From the NCBI RefSeq assembly GCF_014235185.1, contig NZ_CP060131.1, positions 1,743,501 to 1,807,500 of the forward strand: 64,000 nt of DNA, read 5' to 3'. A model generated the notes under the pieces. The model made no database searches. It worked only from the letters and a program-made list of their open reading frames with translations, and was not told where the DNA came from. Numbering within the stretch: the stretch's first letter is position 1; each line of letters begins with the position of its first letter. This stretch comes from Pseudonocardia petroleophila (GTDB taxonomy: Bacteria; Actinomycetota; Actinomycetes; Mycobacteriales; Pseudonocardiaceae). Below are positions 8,700 to 19,836 of the stretch, piece after piece. A program made the position numbers and the translations under genes.

Positions 8700-8860
8700 C
8701 ACCGTCCGACGGCGATCGCGGGCTGGGGAGCACGCGGCGGTCGTACGGGGAACGCCCACGAGGTTGCCGGGCGCGTGCCGCCGTCGTCGGCGGGCACGCC
8801 GTTCGTTCCCCGCCCGTCGGGACGGTGACCCTGCGCCCTCCGCTCCGGGTGAGCGGGGGT
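8700..8860 (-). ncRNA. Structured leader before NlpC/P60, possibly ydaO (c-di-AMP) type
   Basis: Reading the minus strand, GGGGAACG (8811-8804) pairs perfectly with CGTTCCCC (8754-8747). This encloses an 11-bp hairpin with one bulged base (8799-8773). The segment CCCGGCAACCTCGTGGGCG (8771-8753) closely resembles the conserved 3' core of ydaO riboswitches (CCGUCAGCUAACCUCGUAGGCG). GGGGAAC resembles their 5' core. The GGGUGAAU element of the consensus was not found, so this is a divergent member or another structured RNA. ydaO riboswitches sense c-di-AMP and commonly precede cell-wall hydrolase genes in actinobacteria. Ends are approximate. Confidence 0.5.
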
Positions 8861-9140
8861 GTCGCACGGCCGGGCGCCACATTACGAACGCATTTCCCGG
8901 AAAAGCATGACCAAGGTCTCTTTACCTGTGGTCCGTTCTTGTGATCGTCCTCACCGGTTTCCGACCCCGAAAAGACGAATCACACGGACGTGATCCCGGT
9001 GATCACGGGCCGGACCGCGTCCCGCGGGTGAGCTGCGCCGCCGTCCGCACCGAAATCGAGCCGTGATCCGGCTGAACGAGTGAAAAATGTTCCGGTCCGG
9101 TACCGCCGAGGCATTCTGAAAAGGTTGCAGGAGCGAAGGA
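8861..9140. promoter_or_regulatory. AT-richer intergenic region with repeated GTGATC
   Basis: This non-coding stretch between NlpC/P60 and PrsW is visibly less GC-rich than its surroundings and should hold the NlpC/P60 promoter. GTGATC occurs at 8941, 8990, 8999 and 9063. The middle two form the inverted repeat CGTGATC-N5-GATCACG (8989-9007), an operator-like site. The spacing does not fit a Crp site. No gene was seen here. Confidence 0.45.
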
Positions 9141-10475
9141 CTATCGGGGCCCTGGCGGCCACGGTCCGGGCTGGGGCGGGCCCTGCTGGGGCGGTCCCGG
9201 CCGGTACGGCGGGGGCGGCGGCCAGGACTGCGGCCCGGCCGCGGGCGGCGGGGGCGGCCCGGGCGGCGGCGGGGTCCAGTTCTGCGGGCCGCGGTGCTGC
9301 ATCGCCACCGTCAGCGCCTCCGGGTGTCCGACGGCCGCGGCCCGCGCGCGGCGCAGCGTGCCCAGGGCCTGCTCGTGCCAGATCGGCGCCGACGACCCGA
9401 CCGTGCCGCGGGCGATCCGGGCCCGCAGGAACGCGAGCTCGGTGACCGCCGCCTGGTACTCGACGACGGCCTTCGCGGTGGCCCGGCCGGACCGGCGCCG
9501 CACCGCGGCCTGCCAGCCCCGCCGTCCCGCGAGGCTCGACAGCAGGGTGACCTCGCTCGGCGCGATCCAGCCGTTCTGCGCGAACAGCGGCAGCTGCTCG
9601 GCCACGGTGCGCTGCTCCCGGCGCCGCTGCCAGAGGACGACGCCGATCATGGCGAGGAACAGCGGCAGCATCACGAACGCGTACACGCCGAGGAACGCGC
9701 CGCCGCCCCCGACGGTGGCCGAGCCGTTCCACAGGCCGTGCAGCAGCACGGCGGCGAGGTAGCCGACGGCGACCGCGACGACCCGGACCAGCGGGCTGCG
9801 GTGCCGCGCCGCGATCCCCGCGCCGATGCCGATCATCGCGGTGAACAGCGGGTGCGCGAACGGCGAGAGCACCCCGCGGACCAGCAGCACGCCGAGCACC
9901 GCCCCGCTCTGCCCGGCCATCGAGTCCTCGGCGAACGCGCGGCCGATGTAGAGGATGTTCTCGGTGAACGCGAACCCCGCCGCGACCAGCCCGGCGTAGA
10001 CGATGCCGTCGACGACGCCGTCGAACTCGCGGTTGCGGAACAGCAGCAGCCCGACCAGGAACGCGCCCTTGAACGCCTCCTCGACGATCGGTGCGACGAT
10101 CACGGCCCCGTAGACGTCACCGGCCCCGGTCAGCTGGTCGATCAGCAGCGCCGCACCCGAGTTGATCAGCAGCGCGGACAGCGTGGCGAAGCAGGCGCCC
10201 CAGAGGAAGGCGAACAGCAGCAGGATCGGCGGCTCGGGTTCCCAGCGGTCGATCCACAGGAACGCCGCGACGACCGGCCCGACCGGGAGCAGGGCGCACA
10301 GCGCCCCGACGACCACCCCGCCCGGCCCGACGCTGCCCGCGACGAGCCCGATCACCAGCAGGCCGCAGATGGCCAGCACCACCAGGCCGACGATCGGCCC
10401 GAGCACGATCCGGCGCTGCCGTCCGGGCGTCGGCAGTTGCGGCGGCGCCCCCCACCCCTGAGTCAGCTGCGTCAT
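9141..10475 (-). CDS. PrsW family intramembrane protease
   Basis: Glutamic-type intramembrane peptidase, 444 residues, with about eight membrane helices (residues 24-300). Family motifs are APIVEEAFKG with E132-E133, GFAFTENILY with E172, SPFAHPLFT, and LLHGLWNG. In Bacillus PrsW cuts an anti-sigma factor; actinobacterial substrates are mostly unknown. The C-terminal third is a cytoplasmic helical region followed by a Pro/Gly-rich tail (about 390-444). The ATG start at 10475 is 22 bp after the DUF3180 stop. Confidence 0.93.
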   Translation of the reverse strand: MTQLTQGWGAPPQLPTPGRQRRIVLGPIVGLVVLAICGLLVIGLVAGSVGPGGVVVGALCALLPVGPVVAAFLWIDRWEPEPPILLLFAFLWGACFATLSALLINSGAALLIDQLTGAGDVYGAVIVAPIVEEAFKGAFLVGLLLFRNREFDGVVDGIVYAGLVAAGFAFTENILYIGRAFAEDSMAGQSGAVLGVLLVRGVLSPFAHPLFTAMIGIGAGIAARHRSPLVRVVAVAVGYLAAVLLHGLWNGSATVGGGGAFLGVYAFVMLPLFLAMIGVVLWQRRREQRTVAEQLPLFAQNGWIAPSEVTLLSSLAGRRGWQAAVRRRSGRATAKAVVEYQAAVTELAFLRARIARGTVGSSAPIWHEQALGTLRRARAAAVGHPEALTVAMQHRGPQNWTPPPPGPPPPPAAGPQSWPPPPPYRPGPPQQGPPQPGPWPPGPR

Positions 10476-10497
10476 GCCCCGGGAGCCTACGGGCCGA

Positions 10498-10992
10498 TCA
10501 TCGTCCGGGTCCGGGACGACGGTCCTCCGGGGTGCGGCAGCACCGCTCCAGCCACAGCGCCCCGCCCACCAGGACGAGCGCGCACACCAGCCCGATCACC
10601 GCACCCGCCGAGTCCGCGGCGGCCGCGACGACGTCCGCGGCCCGGGGCAGCACGTGCAGCGCCAGCCCGGCCCAGGCCCCGGCCACGATCGCGCCGCCGA
10701 GCGCGGACGCCTTCGCCACGACCACCGCCCGCGCCGCGACCAGCGGCGGCACCGGCGTCGTGCCCGGCCGCCGCTCGATCCGGGCCCGGATCGCCCGGCC
10801 CGCGATCGCCTCGGCGACCCCGAGCACGCCCAGGGTGACCCCGGCGAACGGGGGGATGGCCGGGAGCGACCCGTAGGTGAGCCGGACCAGCAGGTTCACG
10901 ACGACGGTCGCGACGAGTGCGGCGACGAGCAGGTCGCGCGAGCGGGTCGCGGTCACCGGCGCCGCCCCGAGCGCTGGCGCACGCGCCGCCAC
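10498..10992 (-). CDS. DUF3180 membrane protein
   Basis: 164 residues with four hydrophobic segments (about 20-40, 50-66, 95-115, 130-152), matching DUF3180, which typically lies directly after folK in actinobacteria (Rv3605c in M. tuberculosis). The function is unknown. The GTG start at 10992 is 4 nt after the folK stop, so it is the last gene of the folate operon here. Confidence 0.85.
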   Translation of the reverse strand: MAARAPALGAAPVTATRSRDLLVAALVATVVVNLLVRLTYGSLPAIPPFAGVTLGVLGVAEAIAGRAIRARIERRPGTTPVPPLVAARAVVVAKASALGGAIVAGAWAGLALHVLPRAADVVAAAADSAGAVIGLVCALVLVGGALWLERCCRTPEDRRPGPGR

Positions 10993-10996
10993 GCGC

Positions 10997-11494
10997 TCAC
11001 AGGACCGGTCCCGGTCGCATCCCGTCCTCGGCGTCCGGCCCGAGGGCGGCGAGGACGGCGGCCACCGGCCCGTGCCCGGGCAGCACGGCGTCGGGGTCGA
11101 CGTCGAGCCAGGGCCGCAGGACGGTGGCCCGCTCCGGCGTGCCGGGGTGCGGGAGGAGGAGGTCCGGGTCGTCGCTGAGCACGGGACCGTCGGGCCCGGT
11201 CACCGTCACCACGTCGACGTCGAGCGTCCGCGGGCCCCAGCGCACCTCGCGGACCCGGCCCGAGGCGTCCTCCAGGGCCTGCCCGCGGCGCAGCCACTCG
11301 CGCGCGTCGGCGCCCGGGTCGTCGACGACGATCACCGCGTTGAGGAAGTCGGCCTGCTCGACGCCGCCCCACGGCGCCGTCTCGTACACCGGGGACACCC
11401 CGACCAGCACGTCGGCGAACCCGGCGACCGCGGCCCGCAGGTGGGCGACGCGGTCGCCCAGGTTGGAGCCCAGGGACAGCACGGCGCGCGTCAC
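10997..11494 (-). CDS. folK: 2-amino-4-hydroxy-6-hydroxymethyldihydropteridine diphosphokinase
   Basis: HPPK transfers pyrophosphate from ATP to 6-hydroxymethyl-dihydropterin in folate synthesis. 165 residues, normal length. Motifs: [10 protein letters not shown] at the N-terminus, [20 protein letters not shown], the [12 protein letters not shown] catalytic segment with metal-binding Asp residues, and [18 protein letters not shown]. The GTG start at 11494 overlaps the folB stop by 4 nt. Confidence 0.96.
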   Translation of the reverse strand: MTRAVLSLGSNLGDRVAHLRAAVAGFADVLVGVSPVYETAPWGGVEQADFLNAVIVVDDPGADAREWLRRGQALEDASGRVREVRWGPRTLDVDVVTVTGPDGPVLSDDPDLLLPHPGTPERATVLRPWLDVDPDAVLPGHGPVAAVLAALGPDAEDGMRPGPVL

Positions 11495-11865
11495 GGGGCC
11501 GGCCGGGTCCGTCGGGCCACCACCGCCACGTCGGCGAACTCCAGCGGGATCGGGGCCTGCGGCTTGTGCAGCACGACCTCGACCTCCTGCACGCGGGCGT
11601 CGGTGAGCACGTCGGCCGCGATCCGCCCGGCGACGGTCTCGATGAGGTCGCACGGCTCGCCGCCGACGATCTCCGCGGCCCGCTGCGCCAGCTCGCCGTA
11701 GTGCAGCGTGTCGGCGAGGTCGTCGGACGCGGCGGCGGGGGCGAGGTCCATCCACACGGTGACGTCGACGACGAAGTCCTGGCCGTCGCGGCGCTCGTGG
11801 TCGAACACGCCGTGGTGGCCGCGGACCCGCAGGCCGCGCAGCTCGATCCGGTCCCCGTGGCTCAC
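11491..11865 (-). CDS. folB: Dihydroneopterin aldolase
   Basis: DHNA converts 7,8-dihydroneopterin to 6-hydroxymethyl-dihydropterin. 124 residues. The family begins [20 protein letters not shown], and the active-site region [14 protein letters not shown] and [11 protein letters not shown] follow. The GTG start at 11865 overlaps the folP stop by 4 nt, showing translational coupling in the fol operon. Confidence 0.96.
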   Translation of the reverse strand: MSHGDRIELRGLRVRGHHGVFDHERRDGQDFVVDVTVWMDLAPAAASDDLADTLHYGELAQRAAEIVGGEPCDLIETVAGRIAADVLTDARVQEVEVVLHKPQAPIPLEFADVAVVARRTRPAP

Positions 11866-12734
11866 GAGTACGGGTTGGCCGGGGGGCCGGTCCGCGCCCG
11901 CGACGCCCCGAGCTGCCAGGCCGCCGCCACCGCGACGGCGTCCATGCTCCCGTCGACGTCGTGCACCCGGACGCCCCACGCCCCGGCGTGGGCCGCCAGC
12001 GCGGTGATCGCCGCGGTGGCCCCCTCGCGGCCGGGGGTCGGGCGGGGGGTGCCGTCGGCGTCGGCCAGCAGCTCGCCGAGGAACCGCTTGCGCGACGCCC
12101 CGACCAGCACCGGGAACCCGAGCGCGACGAGCACGTCGAGCCGGCGCAGCAGCGCCCAGTTGTGCGCGGCGGTCTTGGCGAACCCGAGACCGGGGTCGAG
12201 CACGAGCAGCCCGGGGTCGACGCCGGCGAGCACGGCGGCGTCGGCGCGGGCCACCAGCTCCGCCCGGACCTCGCCGATGACGTCCTCGTAGGAGGCCAGC
12301 TCGCCCATCCGGTCGCTGTGCCCCCGCCAGTGCATGAGGATCCAGGGCACCCGGGCCGCCGCGACGACGGCGGCCATCCGCGGATCGGCGAGGCCGCCCG
12401 AGACGTCGTTGACGACGGTGGCCCCCGCCTCGATCGCGGCCTCGGCGACCGCGGCGCGCGTCGTGTCGACGCTGACCCGGACGCCCTCCGCGACGAGGTC
12501 GCGGATCACCGGCACGACCCGGTCGCGCTCGGTGGCCGCGTCGACGCGGGCGGCTCCCGGCCGGGTCGACTCGCCACCGACGTCGACGAGGTCGGCCCCG
12601 GAGTCGCGCATGGCGACCCCGTGCGCGACGGCGTGCTCCCGGTCGATGTAGCGGCCGCCGTCGGAGAAGGAGTCGGGCGTGACGTTCAGGACGCCGAGTA
12701 CGGCGCAACGGCCGGGGTGCGGCAGGTGCAGCAT
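11862..12734 (-). CDS. folP: Dihydropteroate synthase
   Basis: Joins p-aminobenzoate to hydroxymethyl-dihydropterin pyrophosphate; the sulfonamide target. 290 residues forming a TIM barrel. Signatures: [16 protein letters not shown] near residue 14, [32 protein letters not shown], and [14 protein letters not shown] start at 12734, 5 nt after the folE stop. Only one folP copy lies in this window. Confidence 0.97.
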   Translation of the reverse strand: MLHLPHPGRCAVLGVLNVTPDSFSDGGRYIDREHAVAHGVAMRDSGADLVDVGGESTRPGAARVDAATERDRVVPVIRDLVAEGVRVSVDTTRAAVAEAAIEAGATVVNDVSGGLADPRMAAVVAAARVPWILMHWRGHSDRMGELASYEDVIGEVRAELVARADAAVLAGVDPGLLVLDPGLGFAKTAAHNWALLRRLDVLVALGFPVLVGASRKRFLGELLADADGTPRPTPGREGATAAITALAAHAGAWGVRVHDVDGSMDAVAVAAAWQLGASRARTGPPANPYS

Positions 12735-12739
12735 GACCG

Positions 12740-13357
12740 TCAGGTACCCCGGATCAGGGAGTACGCCTCGGCGCGTGACGAGGGCGACGTCTGGAACAGC
12801 CCGCGCACCGCCGAGGTCATCGTCCGCGACCCGGGCTTGCGGATGCCGCGCATCCCCATGCACAGGTGCTCGGCCTCCATCACGACGATGACGCCGCGGG
12901 GGGCGAGCTTGCGCACCAGCGCGTCGGCGACCTGCCCGGTGAGCCGCTCCTGGACCTGCGGGCGCCGCGCGTAGAGGTCGACGACGCGCGCGATCTTGGA
13001 CAGGCCGGTGACCCGCCCGTTCTCCCCCGGGATGTAGCCGACGTGCGCCATCCCGTGGAACGGCACGAGGTGGTGCTCGCAGGTGGAGAACATCGGGATG
13101 TCCTTGACGAGGATGAGCTCGCGGTGCGACTCGTCGAACGTCTTCTCCAGGACGGTGTCGGGGTCGGTGTAGAGCCCCGCGAAGATCTCCTCGTAGGCGC
13201 GCGCGACCCGGGCGGGCGTCTCGCGCAGGCCCTCGCGGTCGGGATCCTCGCCGACCGCGATCAGCAGTTCCCGGACGGCCGCCTCGGCGCGCGCCCGGTC
13301 GACCACCGGCCGGCCGGGGGCGGTGCCGTCCGTGGTCGAGCCCGCAGGCGTGGTCAT
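12740..13357 (-). CDS. folE: GTP cyclohydrolase I
   Basis: First enzyme of folate synthesis, converting GTP to dihydroneopterin triphosphate; 205 residues. [20 protein letters not shown] carries a zinc Cys and the active-site His residues; [10 protein letters not shown] and [17 protein letters not shown] supply the second Cys and GTP-binding residues. Start is ATG at 13357, 23 bp after the ftsH stop. First folate gene of the operon. Confidence 0.97.
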   Translation of the reverse strand: MTTPAGSTTDGTAPGRPVVDRARAEAAVRELLIAVGEDPDREGLRETPARVARAYEEIFAGLYTDPDTVLEKTFDESHRELILVKDIPMFSTCEHHLVPFHGMAHVGYIPGENGRVTGLSKIARVVDLYARRPQVQERLTGQVADALVRKLAPRGVIVVMEAEHLCMGMRGIRKPGSRTMTSAVRGLFQTSPSSRAEAYSLIRGT

Positions 13358-13380
13358 CGTGCCTCCGGGGACCCCCGCGC

Positions 13381-15813
<2,433 letters not shown>

Positions 15814-16112
15814 GCAGCTTCGGCCTGAGTCGGCCTTCACCCTCCCTGGTACGGAAATGCCCTGCCGAGGGAGCCACGTCCGCGACCATCCGCGGCGCGA
15901 CCGGCCCTGATCCGACCAGGGTAGCGGTCGGGAGGGCGCGTTGCGCCGTGGCTGTCGACGGGGGACGCCGGGCGGGATTGCTGCACGGACAACGAACGCC
16001 GCAGGGGCGATGTTCCCGCTCACCCCAACGGGTGGGTAACGCACGCCACTGCGCCGTCGTTAACCTGCCGCGGGGATGTGACGGGCAGCCCGGCGAAGAC
16101 GGGGGTTCGTGG
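15814..16112. promoter_or_regulatory. Divergent intergenic region between ftsH and the serine protease
   Basis: About 300 bp without a gene. It should hold promoters for ftsH (minus) and the secreted protease (plus). I saw no clear repeat, riboswitch or strong consensus promoter in it. Confidence 0.35.
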
Positions 16113-17048
16113 ATGAGGGTCAGCAATCGTTCTCTGGCGTCGTTCGGCGCGGTGACCGGTGTCCTGGCGGTCGCGGTGTTCGTCGCACCGACGGCCACGG
16201 CCGCACCTCCCGCCCTCGCGGCCCCGGCGCAGGCCCCCGCCGCAGCCGACTGGGCGCCCGCCGACACCGCGGCGATCCGGCCCGGCGTGGTCACCGAGTC
16301 CGCCGGCGGCGGCGCGTGCACCAGCAACTTCATCTTCACCAGCGGCGACCGCACCTTCATCGGGCAGGCCGCCCACTGCGCGGGCACCGGCGAGGCCACC
16401 GAGACCAACGGCTGCGACTCCGGCACGGGCCCGGTCGGCACCGCGGTGACGATCCTGGCCGCCGACGGCACGCAGCGCGCGGGCACGCTGGCCTACAGCT
16501 CCTGGGTGACGATGCAGGCCAACGGCGAGGCCGACCCCGACACCTGCCAGTTCAACGACTTCGCGCTCGTCGAGATCGCGCCGGAGGACGTCGCCGACGT
16601 CAACCCGAGCATCCCGTTCTTCGGCGGCCCGGTCGGGCTCGACACCGACGGCCTCCCCGCGGGCGAGCAGGTCTTCAGCTACGGCAACTCGCCGCTGCGG
16701 ATGGGCGTCGAGCAGCTCAGCCCGAAGGTCGGCGTGAGCGCGGGCGACACCGGCGGCGGCTTCTCCCACGAGGTCTACACCGTCACCCCCGGCGTCCCCG
16801 GTGACTCGGGCAGCGCGTTCCTCGACGGCGACGGCGACGCGGTCGGCATCCTGTCCACGCTCAACCTGGCCCCGCTGCCGGTGAGCAACGGCGTGGCCGA
16901 CCTCGCGCTCGCGCTGGCCTACGCGAACGAGTTCGGCGACGTCGGCGACATCGCGCTGGTGCCCGGCACCGAGGCGTTCACCGCCCTGCCCGCCGGGGTG
17001 CCGCTGACGGCGGTCTCCCCGCCGGCCGGGCCGCCCGTCACCGGCTGA
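16113..17048 (+). CDS. Secreted trypsin-like serine protease
   Basis: 311 residues. A signal peptide is evident: MRVSNRS, a hydrophobic core [14 protein letters not shown], and a TATAAP cleavage region near residue 31. The chymotrypsin-like triad is visible: His in GQAAHCAG, Asp in NDFALVEI and Ser in [10 protein letters not shown]. Cys residues near the His and Asp could form disulfides. Start is ATG at 16113. The gene lies on the opposite strand between hpt and ftsH, which are close together in the corresponding mycobacterial region, so it looks like a lineage insertion. The substrate is unknown. Confidence 0.88.
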   Translation: MRVSNRSLASFGAVTGVLAVAVFVAPTATAAPPALAAPAQAPAAADWAPADTAAIRPGVVTESAGGGACTSNFIFTSGDRTFIGQAAHCAGTGEATETNGCDSGTGPVGTAVTILAADGTQRAGTLAYSSWVTMQANGEADPDTCQFNDFALVEIAPEDVADVNPSIPFFGGPVGLDTDGLPAGEQVFSYGNSPLRMGVEQLSPKVGVSAGDTGGGFSHEVYTVTPGVPGDSGSAFLDGDGDAVGILSTLNLAPLPVSNGVADLALALAYANEFGDVGDIALVPGTEAFTALPAGVPLTAVSPPAGPPVTG

Positions 17049-17062
17049 CCCCAGAGGGGGTC
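17047..17062. terminator. Hairpin between convergent protease and hpt genes
   Basis: GACCCC and GGGGTC pair around an AGAG loop. The hairpin overlaps the protease stop codon, and the gap between the two convergent genes is only 25 bp, so it may terminate both. There is no T-tract. Confidence 0.45.
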
Positions 17063-17073
17063 CCCGTCCGTCC

Positions 17074-17637
17074 TCAGGCGTAGACGGACGGGTCGAGCGT
17101 GCCGATGTAGGGCAGGTCGCGGTAGCGCTCCGCGTAGTCCAGGCCGTAGCCGACGACGAACTCGTTGGGGATGTCGAAGCCCACGTACTTCACGGGCACC
17201 TCGACCTTCACCGCGTCGGGCTTGCGCAGCAGCGTGCAGACCTCCAGCGACGCCGGCCCACGCGACTCGAGGTTCTTGAGCAGCCAGCTCAGCGTGAGCC
17301 CCGAGTCGATGATGTCCTCGACGATGAGCACGTGGCGGCCCGCGATGTCGCGGTCGAGGTCCTTGAGGATCCGGACGACGCCGGACGACGACGTCGACGA
17401 CCCGTACGAGCTCACGGCCATGAACTCCAGCTGCACCGGCAGCGGCAGGGCGCGCGCGAGGTCGGTCATGAACATCACGGCGCCCTTGAGGACGCCGACG
17501 AGCAGCAGGTCGGAGTCGCGGCCGAGACCGGAGCAGCTCTCCGCGTAGTCCTTGCCGACCTGCGCCGCCAGCTCCGCGGTCTTCTCGCGGATGGCCTGCT
17601 CGGTGACCAGCGTGGTTGCGATGTCACCGTCGTACAC
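17074..17637 (-). CDS. hpt: Hypoxanthine phosphoribosyltransferase
   Basis: Purine salvage enzyme making IMP or GMP from hypoxanthine or guanine and PRPP; 187 residues. The PRPP motif is [14 protein letters not shown], and the PPi loop region is [31 protein letters not shown] is characteristic of the family. The GTG start at 17637 has an AGGAGG ribosome site 9 nt upstream. tilS precedes it by 24 bp; the tilS-hpt pairing is widespread. Confidence 0.96.
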   Translation of the reverse strand: MYDGDIATTLVTEQAIREKTAELAAQVGKDYAESCSGLGRDSDLLLVGVLKGAVMFMTDLARALPLPVQLEFMAVSSYGSSTSSSGVVRILKDLDRDIAGRHVLIVEDIIDSGLTLSWLLKNLESRGPASLEVCTLLRKPDAVKVEVPVKYVGFDIPNEFVVGYGLDYAERYRDLPYIGTLDPSVYA

Positions 17638-17661
17638 GGCGGGGAGCCTCCTGGTTCGTGG

Positions 17662-18618
17662 TCAGCGGGTCCCGGGCCAGTTCCCCGGTCGCAGCACGAG
17701 CCTGCCACGCGCGCGGACCAGGTCCAACCCGCCCGGCAGCGCCGTACCCGTTCGATCGGGCCCGCGGACGGCGAGCGCGTCGGCCCCGTGCAGGTGCTCC
17801 GCGGTCAGCCCGGTGACGCCCGACGCCTGCAGCCAGGCCCGCAGCACCCGCCTGCGGACGGCGACCGGTCGCCCGGACAGCGCGTCGTGGGCGAGGCCGT
17901 CCCCGTCGACCGCGGAGGCCAGCACGGAGTCGGCGATCGCCGTCAGGGCCTCGTCGTCCTCGCGGAGCTGCGCGGCCGTGCGGGCCAGCGCCCCGGCCAC
18001 CCCGCCGGCGAGCACGTCCTCCAGCAGCGGCAGCACCTCGTGGCGCAGGCGCGCGCGGGTGAACCGGGGGTCGGTGTTGTGCGGGTCGTCCCAGACGGGC
18101 AGGTCCTGGGCGGCGCAGGCCGCCCGCGTCGTCGCGCGGCGGACGCCGAGCAGCGGGCGCAGCCAGGGGTCGTCCCACGCCCGCATGCCCGACAGCGAGC
18201 GGGCCCCTGACCCGCGGCCGAGTCCGAGCAGCACCGTCTCGGCCTGGTCGTCGAGCGTGTGGCCGAGCAGCACCGGCGCGTCCGCGTGCGGGCGGGCGGA
18301 GCGCAGCGCGCCGTAGCGGGCGCGGCGGGCGGCGGCCTCGGTGCCCCCGCGCCCGTCGACGTCGACGCGGTGCACCCGCGCGGGCACACCCCGCGCGGCC
18401 AGCAGCGCGGCGGTCGCGCGCGCCCGGTCGGCCGACCCCTCCTGCAGCCCGTGGTCGACGACCGCGGCGTGCACGTCGTCGTGGACGGCACGCGCGGCGG
18501 CGGCGAGCGCGAGGGAGTCGGCCCCCCCGGAGCAGGCGACGAGCACCGGGACGTCGCGGAACGGTGCGACCGCGGCCCGCACGGCCCGCCGCACCTCGGC
18601 GACGGCAGGATCGGACAC
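17662..18618 (-). CDS. tilS: tRNA(Ile)-lysidine synthetase
   Basis: Converts the wobble cytidine of tRNA-Ile(CAU) to lysidine. 318 residues, the short actinobacterial form. The PP-loop is LVACSGGADSLALA near residue 30; HTLDDQAETVLLGL and DPHNTDPRFTRARLRHEVLP are TilS signatures. Start is GTG at 18618. It is followed by hpt; the 139-bp gap upstream holds no gene. Confidence 0.94.
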   Translation of the reverse strand: MSDPAVAEVRRAVRAAVAPFRDVPVLVACSGGADSLALAAAARAVHDDVHAAVVDHGLQEGSADRARATAALLAARGVPARVHRVDVDGRGGTEAAARRARYGALRSARPHADAPVLLGHTLDDQAETVLLGLGRGSGARSLSGMRAWDDPWLRPLLGVRRATTRAACAAQDLPVWDDPHNTDPRFTRARLRHEVLPLLEDVLAGGVAGALARTAAQLREDDEALTAIADSVLASAVDGDGLAHDALSGRPVAVRRRVLRAWLQASGVTGLTAEHLHGADALAVRGPDRTGTALPGGLDLVRARGRLVLRPGNWPGTR

Positions 18619-18757
18619 GCGTCCACGGTCCCACGTCGGTCCGCTCACGCCCCCGCCGCGCGGGTCCGGCGTGTGCGGCGGGCGCGGTGCGGCCGTCCAG
18701 CCGCAGGAGGGCGTGCGGGTGCACCTCGATCCGCCCGGGCGCCCGGCGGAGCCGTGG

Positions 18758-19834
18758 TCAGGGACGCACGCGGCGCAGCCAGGCGGCGGGGTCCTCCAGC
18801 TCGGAGCGCAGGGGCAGGGTCTCCGGGCCCGTCCAGACGGTGTTGAAGCCGTCCATGCCCGCCGCGAGCACGACGTGCCGGGTGAACGCCGCACCCACGG
18901 CGTACTGCTTGACCTTCGCCTCGACGCCGAGCAGCGCCCGCAGCACGCGGTCGACCACGCCGCCGCCGCGCCGGCGCGCGGTGAACCGGCGGCGGATCGT
19001 GGCGACGCTGGGCACGACCTCCGGGCCCGCCGCGTCCATGACGTGGTCGGCGTGGCCCTCCAGCAGGGTGGTCAGGGCGAGGAGGCGGTCGAGCACCAGC
19101 CGCTGCTCCGGCCCCTGCAGCAGCTCGACGATCGCGAGCGCGTCGCCCTTGGAGTCGCGCAGGGCGCGCACGGCCTCGGGCAGCCGCTCGGCCAGCCCGG
19201 CCGTCCCGGCCTGCGAGATCGACAGCAGCGAGCCGACCTCGTCGGCGAAGTAGCCGCGCAGCCACGGCACCGCGGTGAACTGCAGCCGGTGGGTGGCCTC
19301 GTGCAGGCAGACCCACATCCCGAAGTCGGTGGACGGCACGTCGAGCGCCTGCTGGGCGGCGTGCACGTTGGGGGCGACGAGCAGCAGGCGGCCGCCGCGG
19401 TCGGGCCCGCCGAACGGGTCGTACTGGCCGAGCACCCGCCCGCCGAGGTAGGCGAGGACGCCGCCGATCTGCAGGCCCGCGGTGCGGGCGGTGACGGCCC
19501 GGGCCAGCCGCGGGGTGGCGGGCAGCCGGGCGCCGTCGGTGAGCGAGCGCATGCCGTCGACGGCCGCGGTGGCCCACGCCGGCCGGTCGACGACGTCGGC
19601 GGGCAGCAGCGGCAGGCCCGCACCGAGCCCGGTGACGTCCCGGACGTGCCCCTCGGCGACGGCGGCGTCGGCACGCAGGCGGGCCACCAGCTCGGCGGCC
19701 TCGGTGACGGTGGCCGGCGGGCCGGAGGACGTCAGGCGGGCCGCCGTGCGCGCGGCCAGCCGCCAGTCGACGGGTAGGCCCTGCTCGGTCGGGATGTCCT
19801 CGATCGTCTGCGGCACCCGACCCACGCTACGCAC
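18758..19834 (-). CDS. Zincin-like metalloprotease (DUF2342, F420-associated type)
   Basis: 358 residues, corresponding to Rv3626c of M. tuberculosis by sequence type and position. The HExxH zinc motif is CLHEATHRLQF, with downstream helix GYFADEVGSLL and the candidate third ligand in LEGHADHVMD. Members have been labelled as hydrolases associated with coenzyme F420 synthesis, but the substrate is unknown. Start is GTG at 19834; in-frame GTGs at 19825 and 19816 are possible. It begins 2 nt after the dacB stop and is probably co-transcribed with it. Confidence 0.85.
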   Translation of the reverse strand: MRSVGRVPQTIEDIPTEQGLPVDWRLAARTAARLTSSGPPATVTEAAELVARLRADAAVAEGHVRDVTGLGAGLPLLPADVVDRPAWATAAVDGMRSLTDGARLPATPRLARAVTARTAGLQIGGVLAYLGGRVLGQYDPFGGPDRGGRLLLVAPNVHAAQQALDVPSTDFGMWVCLHEATHRLQFTAVPWLRGYFADEVGSLLSISQAGTAGLAERLPEAVRALRDSKGDALAIVELLQGPEQRLVLDRLLALTTLLEGHADHVMDAAGPEVVPSVATIRRRFTARRRGGGVVDRVLRALLGVEAKVKQYAVGAAFTRHVVLAAGMDGFNTVWTGPETLPLRSELEDPAAWLRRVRP

Positions 19835-19836
19835 CG

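Noticed and set aside
8989..9007. Crp/GlxR binding site
   Set aside because: The GTGA...TCAC half-sites are 9 nt apart instead of the 6 needed for the usual consensus.
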